From NCBI GenBank assembly GCA_900555105.1, contig USJP01000155.1, positions 1 to 5,164 on the forward strand: DNA of 5,164 nt. The letters are read 5' to 3'. Numbering within the stretch: position 1 is the stretch's first letter; every line of letters begins with the position of its first letter. The notes beneath the pieces were generated by a model. The model saw only the letters and a list, made by a program, of their open reading frames with translations, had not been told where the DNA came from and made no database searches. Both the position numbers and the translations under genes were made by a program. Origin of the DNA: an uncultured Coriobacteriaceae bacterium. Lineage in GTDB: Bacteria > Actinomycetota > Coriobacteriia > Coriobacteriales > UMGS124. Below are positions 3,161 to 5,164 of this stretch, one piece after another.

Positions 3161-5164
3161 TTACTCTACGCCGGCGCAGATGCGGCCCGCAAGATAGCCC
3201 TGGGTAAGGGCCTGGCCGTGGCTGTTGCCAGGCACGTTGATGGGGTAGTCGACCTCGGCCGTGCCTCCGGAGGTGTTGCCCACGGCATAGAGGCCGGGGA
3301 TGGGGTTGCCGTCGAGGTCCTCGACGTTGAGGTTCTTGTCGGCCATGACGCCCGACATGGTGACCATTGCGGGGCTCGAGCCAGAGCGACCGCAGGAGCC
3401 GGAGAAGCCGTAGTAGAGCGGGCCCTCGATCGGAATCATCGCCTCGGCGTTCTTGCCGAACTCCGGGTCGCAGGTGTAGGTGCCGTCCTGGCAGGCGTAG
3501 CACAGGTCGTTGTAGTGGTTGACCGCGGCCACGAAGCCCTCGACGTCCTCGATGCCCAGGCCAGCGGCCAGGTTCTCAAGGCTGTCGGCCTTATAGATGC
3601 CGCCGCCCATGCGCTCGGCGGTGGTCATGCCGGTGATCTTGATCTGGCTGTTGACCTCGCCGGTCTCGATGTCGTACATCATGTCCATGATGTACTCGGG
3701 ACGGCCGAAGTTGGGGCCGGTGTGCTCAAGGCCGCAGCTGGCGATGTGCTTGAGGTAGTCGCCGCCGATGATGCCGTAGCAGGCGCCCGTCTTACGCGAG
3801 CAAGCGTCGCCAGCAGCGGTGATGTTGCCCTCGTTGCAGAAGCGCTGCATGTTCTCGTCGAGCCACAGGTGGCAGTTGGCACCCCAGGTGCCGGAGGGGC
3901 CGCCGCCCAGGGACATGTGGCCGCGCGGGGAGGGATCGACGAAGCCGCCGGCCCAGCACAGCATCTTGACACCCGAACCGTCACCGGCGCAGGCCATGCC
4001 GCCGCCGTTGAAGTCCTCCTTGAGGCCGCCGGTGCGCTCGTACTTCTCCTGAAGCTCGTTGAGCAGGGCCCAGCACATGTCGGCGTTCTGGATGTAGCCG
4101 CCGGCGCAGGAGATGACTGCCTTGCAGTTGAACTTGACGTAACGGTCGGCATCGGCGTCGTAGACGATGACGCCGGTCACGGTGCCGTCCTCAGCCTGCA
4201 CGACCTTGTAGCCCTTGTAGCCCAGGAACACCTGAGCGCCCAGGGTGTAGGCCTTGGCAAGGCAGGCCATCTGGACGTTGCCCAGGATCGAGGAGGCAGC
4301 GACGCCGCCGTGGCCCTCGCGGCCGTGGAAGTGGCCCATCATCTGGATGGTGGTGGCCCAGGTCTTCGTGCCGGGGGCCTTGGGGTAACCGGTGTGGTCG
4401 AGGCACTGGTTGTTGTTGTCGTAGAAGGAGGCGCAGGCGTCATAGAGAGCCTGGTAGCCGGCCTGGTAGCCCTCCTCGGTCGTCTCGCAGTTGGGGTCGA
4501 CGGCAAGCGAGGCCCAGTCGATGTCGGCGGTGAGCTCCTTGACCTTGTCGGCGTCGAACATGGCCTGGACGATGATCTTGCCGTTGCGGGTCACGTCGTA
4601 GGTGTAGAAGGACTCGTCGATGTCCTGGGCGTAGGCGCCGCCTTCGGAGGAGTACTCGTTGTTGGTGAGGGCCAGGTCGCTCACGAGCTGGTTGTACAGG
4701 TCGTGGCGCTCGGAGTCCTCGACAGCCTCCTTCATGCAGGCGAGCATGTTGTCGAGGCACTCGCCGGAGTTGTTGACGTAGGAGGCAACGATCTCCTGGC
4801 TCACGCGGCCGCCCGAGCGGGTCGTGAACTCGTTGATGACCTCACCGAGGTTGTACTCGGAAAAGCCGGCGTTCTTCACGAAGTCGGCGTTCCAAGCGGC
4901 GGCGTCCTCGCCGATGTACATGAGGTAGGTGCTCTTCTCGCACATGGCGACCTTTGCGCCGGCCTCGGCAAGGGCAAGCGTGGCCTGCGTGCCGGCATGA
5001 CCGCCACCGATGACGACGGCGTCGAAGTCGTTGATTTCCTCGGCGACCTCTACGTCGTCGGGCACGCCAAGCCAGTCGCCGGCGCCTGCGTAGCCGAAGG
5101 TACGTCCCTCAGCGGCAGCTGCCTCGCGGGCTGCGGGGACGTCCTTGGGGGCACCCATGGGGCC
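3161..5164 (-). CDS. FAD-binding fumarate reductase/succinate dehydrogenase-superfamily flavoprotein, N-terminus beyond window
   Basis: A large flavoprotein (FAD_binding_2, PF00890): 665 codons from the first visible Met (5158). The frame is still open at the right edge and no ribosome binding site is visible, so the true start, and perhaps a Tat signal as in many Eggerthellaceae relatives, lies outside. Numbering from that Met: an Ala-rich lead with G-D-W-L-G (27-31); the Rossmann loop V-V-I-G-G-G-H-A-G (48-56) ending at C-E-K-S with the ribose-binding Glu; a long mid-region (about 80-270); G-H-F-H-G-R-E-G-H-G-G (275-285); S-C-A-G-G-Y (350-355); and the C-terminal FAD segment P-G-L-Y-A-V-G-N-T-S-G-G (621-632) with D-Y-P-I-N-V-P-G-N-S-H-G-Q-A-L (637-651). 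The positions where fumarate reductases carry H-H-T-x-G-G and N-R-L-G-G-N read S-S-P-A-M-V-T-M-S-G and P-I-N-V-P-G-N, so classical fumarate chemistry is unlikely. About 22 Cys are present. Codon use is strongly biased to C/G-ending codons, consistent with high expression. An electron acceptor role in anaerobic respiration on an unidentified organic substrate is the best inference. Confidence 0.9.
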   Translation of the reverse strand, partial: GPMGAPKDVPAAREAAAAEGRTFGYAGAGDWLGVPDDVEVAEEINDFDAVVIGGGHAGTQATLALAEAGAKVAMCEKSTYLMYIGEDAAAWNADFVKNAGFSEYNLGEVINEFTTRSGGRVSQEIVASYVNNSGECLDNMLACMKEAVEDSERHDLYNQLVSDLALTNNEYSSEGGAYAQDIDESFYTYDVTRNGKIIVQAMFDADKVKELTADIDWASLAVDPNCETTEEGYQAGYQALYDACASFYDNNNQCLDHTGYPKAPGTKTWATTIQMMGHFHGREGHGGVAASSILGNVQMACLAKAYTLGAQVFLGYKGYKVVQAEDGTVTGVIVYDADADRYVKFNCKAVISCAGGYIQNADMCWALLNELQEKYERTGGLKEDFNGGGMACAGDGSGVKMLCWAGGFVDPSPRGHMSLGGGPSGTWGANCHLWLDENMQRFCNEGNITAAGDACSRKTGACYGIIGGDYLKHIASCGLEHTGPNFGRPEYIMDMMYDIETGEVNSQIKITGMTTAERMGGGIYKADSLENLAAGLGIEDVEGFVAAVNHYNDLCYACQDGTYTCDPEFGKNAEAMIPIEGPLYYGFSGSCGRSGSSPAMVTMSGVMADKNLNVEDLDGNPIPGLYAVGNTSGGTAEVDYPINVPGNSHGQALTQGYLAGRICAGVE

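Noticed and set aside
3819..4052. Plus-strand open frame opposite the flavoprotein
   Set aside because: It is antisense to a well-supported flavoprotein and has no recognisable motif.
1..5164. CRISPR array, tRNA, rRNA or insertion sequence
   Set aside because: No regular repeat-spacer units, tRNA-like fold, rRNA sequence, transposase or terminal inverted repeats were seen; the only tandem repeat has three decaying units without spacers.

Overview
The window is high-GC bacterial DNA with compact genes and good Shine-Dalgarno sites. A Tat-type (twin-arginine) exported protein and a large, Cys-rich flavoprotein of the fumarate-reductase superfamily point to the Actinomycetota class Coriobacteriia, most likely Eggerthellaceae. 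This placement is inferred from gene style, not from a marker gene.

Layout: (1) 1-276, minus strand: the 5' end of a Tat-exported protein, probably an ABC-type substrate-binding protein of the iron-siderophore/cobalamin class; it runs off the left edge. (2) 277-484: an AT-rich divergent control region. It holds a 39-bp dyad in the presumed leader of the minus-strand gene, two perfect 10-bp direct repeats 23 bp apart, and further copies of a related TTATGGwAG motif in both orientations. (3) 485-1324, plus: an AraC/XylS-family regulator with an N-terminal cupin-like sensor part. (4) 1389-2126, plus: an alpha/beta hydrolase of the Esterase (PF00756) / siderophore-esterase-like group. (5) 2127-2322: a structured leader with an 11-bp perfect inverted repeat and three imperfect tandem repeats of exactly 45-bp period, ending at a strong ribosome binding site. 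(6) 2323-2922, plus: a LUD-domain (LutC-like) protein with a C-terminal cysteine cluster. (7) 2923-3160: a convergent intergenic region with a strong nested hairpin that probably terminates transcription from both sides. (8) 3161-5164, minus: a large FAD-binding reductase-like protein, open at the right edge, so its N-terminus and any export signal lie outside.

How the genes may work together: a divergent substrate-binding protein, an AraC regulator and an IroE/Fes/BesA-like esterase recall the Bacillus feuA/btr/besA arrangement, in which a siderophore is imported, sensed by an AraC-type regulator and hydrolysed to release iron. The left half may therefore be a regulated uptake-and-hydrolysis locus for a siderophore or another ester-containing compound. 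The LUD protein lies on the same strand but behind its own structured leader, so it may be controlled separately. The flavoprotein is convergent and is a separate transcription unit. It keeps the FAD-binding fold but appears to lack the standard fumarate-reductase catalytic residues, so its substrate is probably something else.
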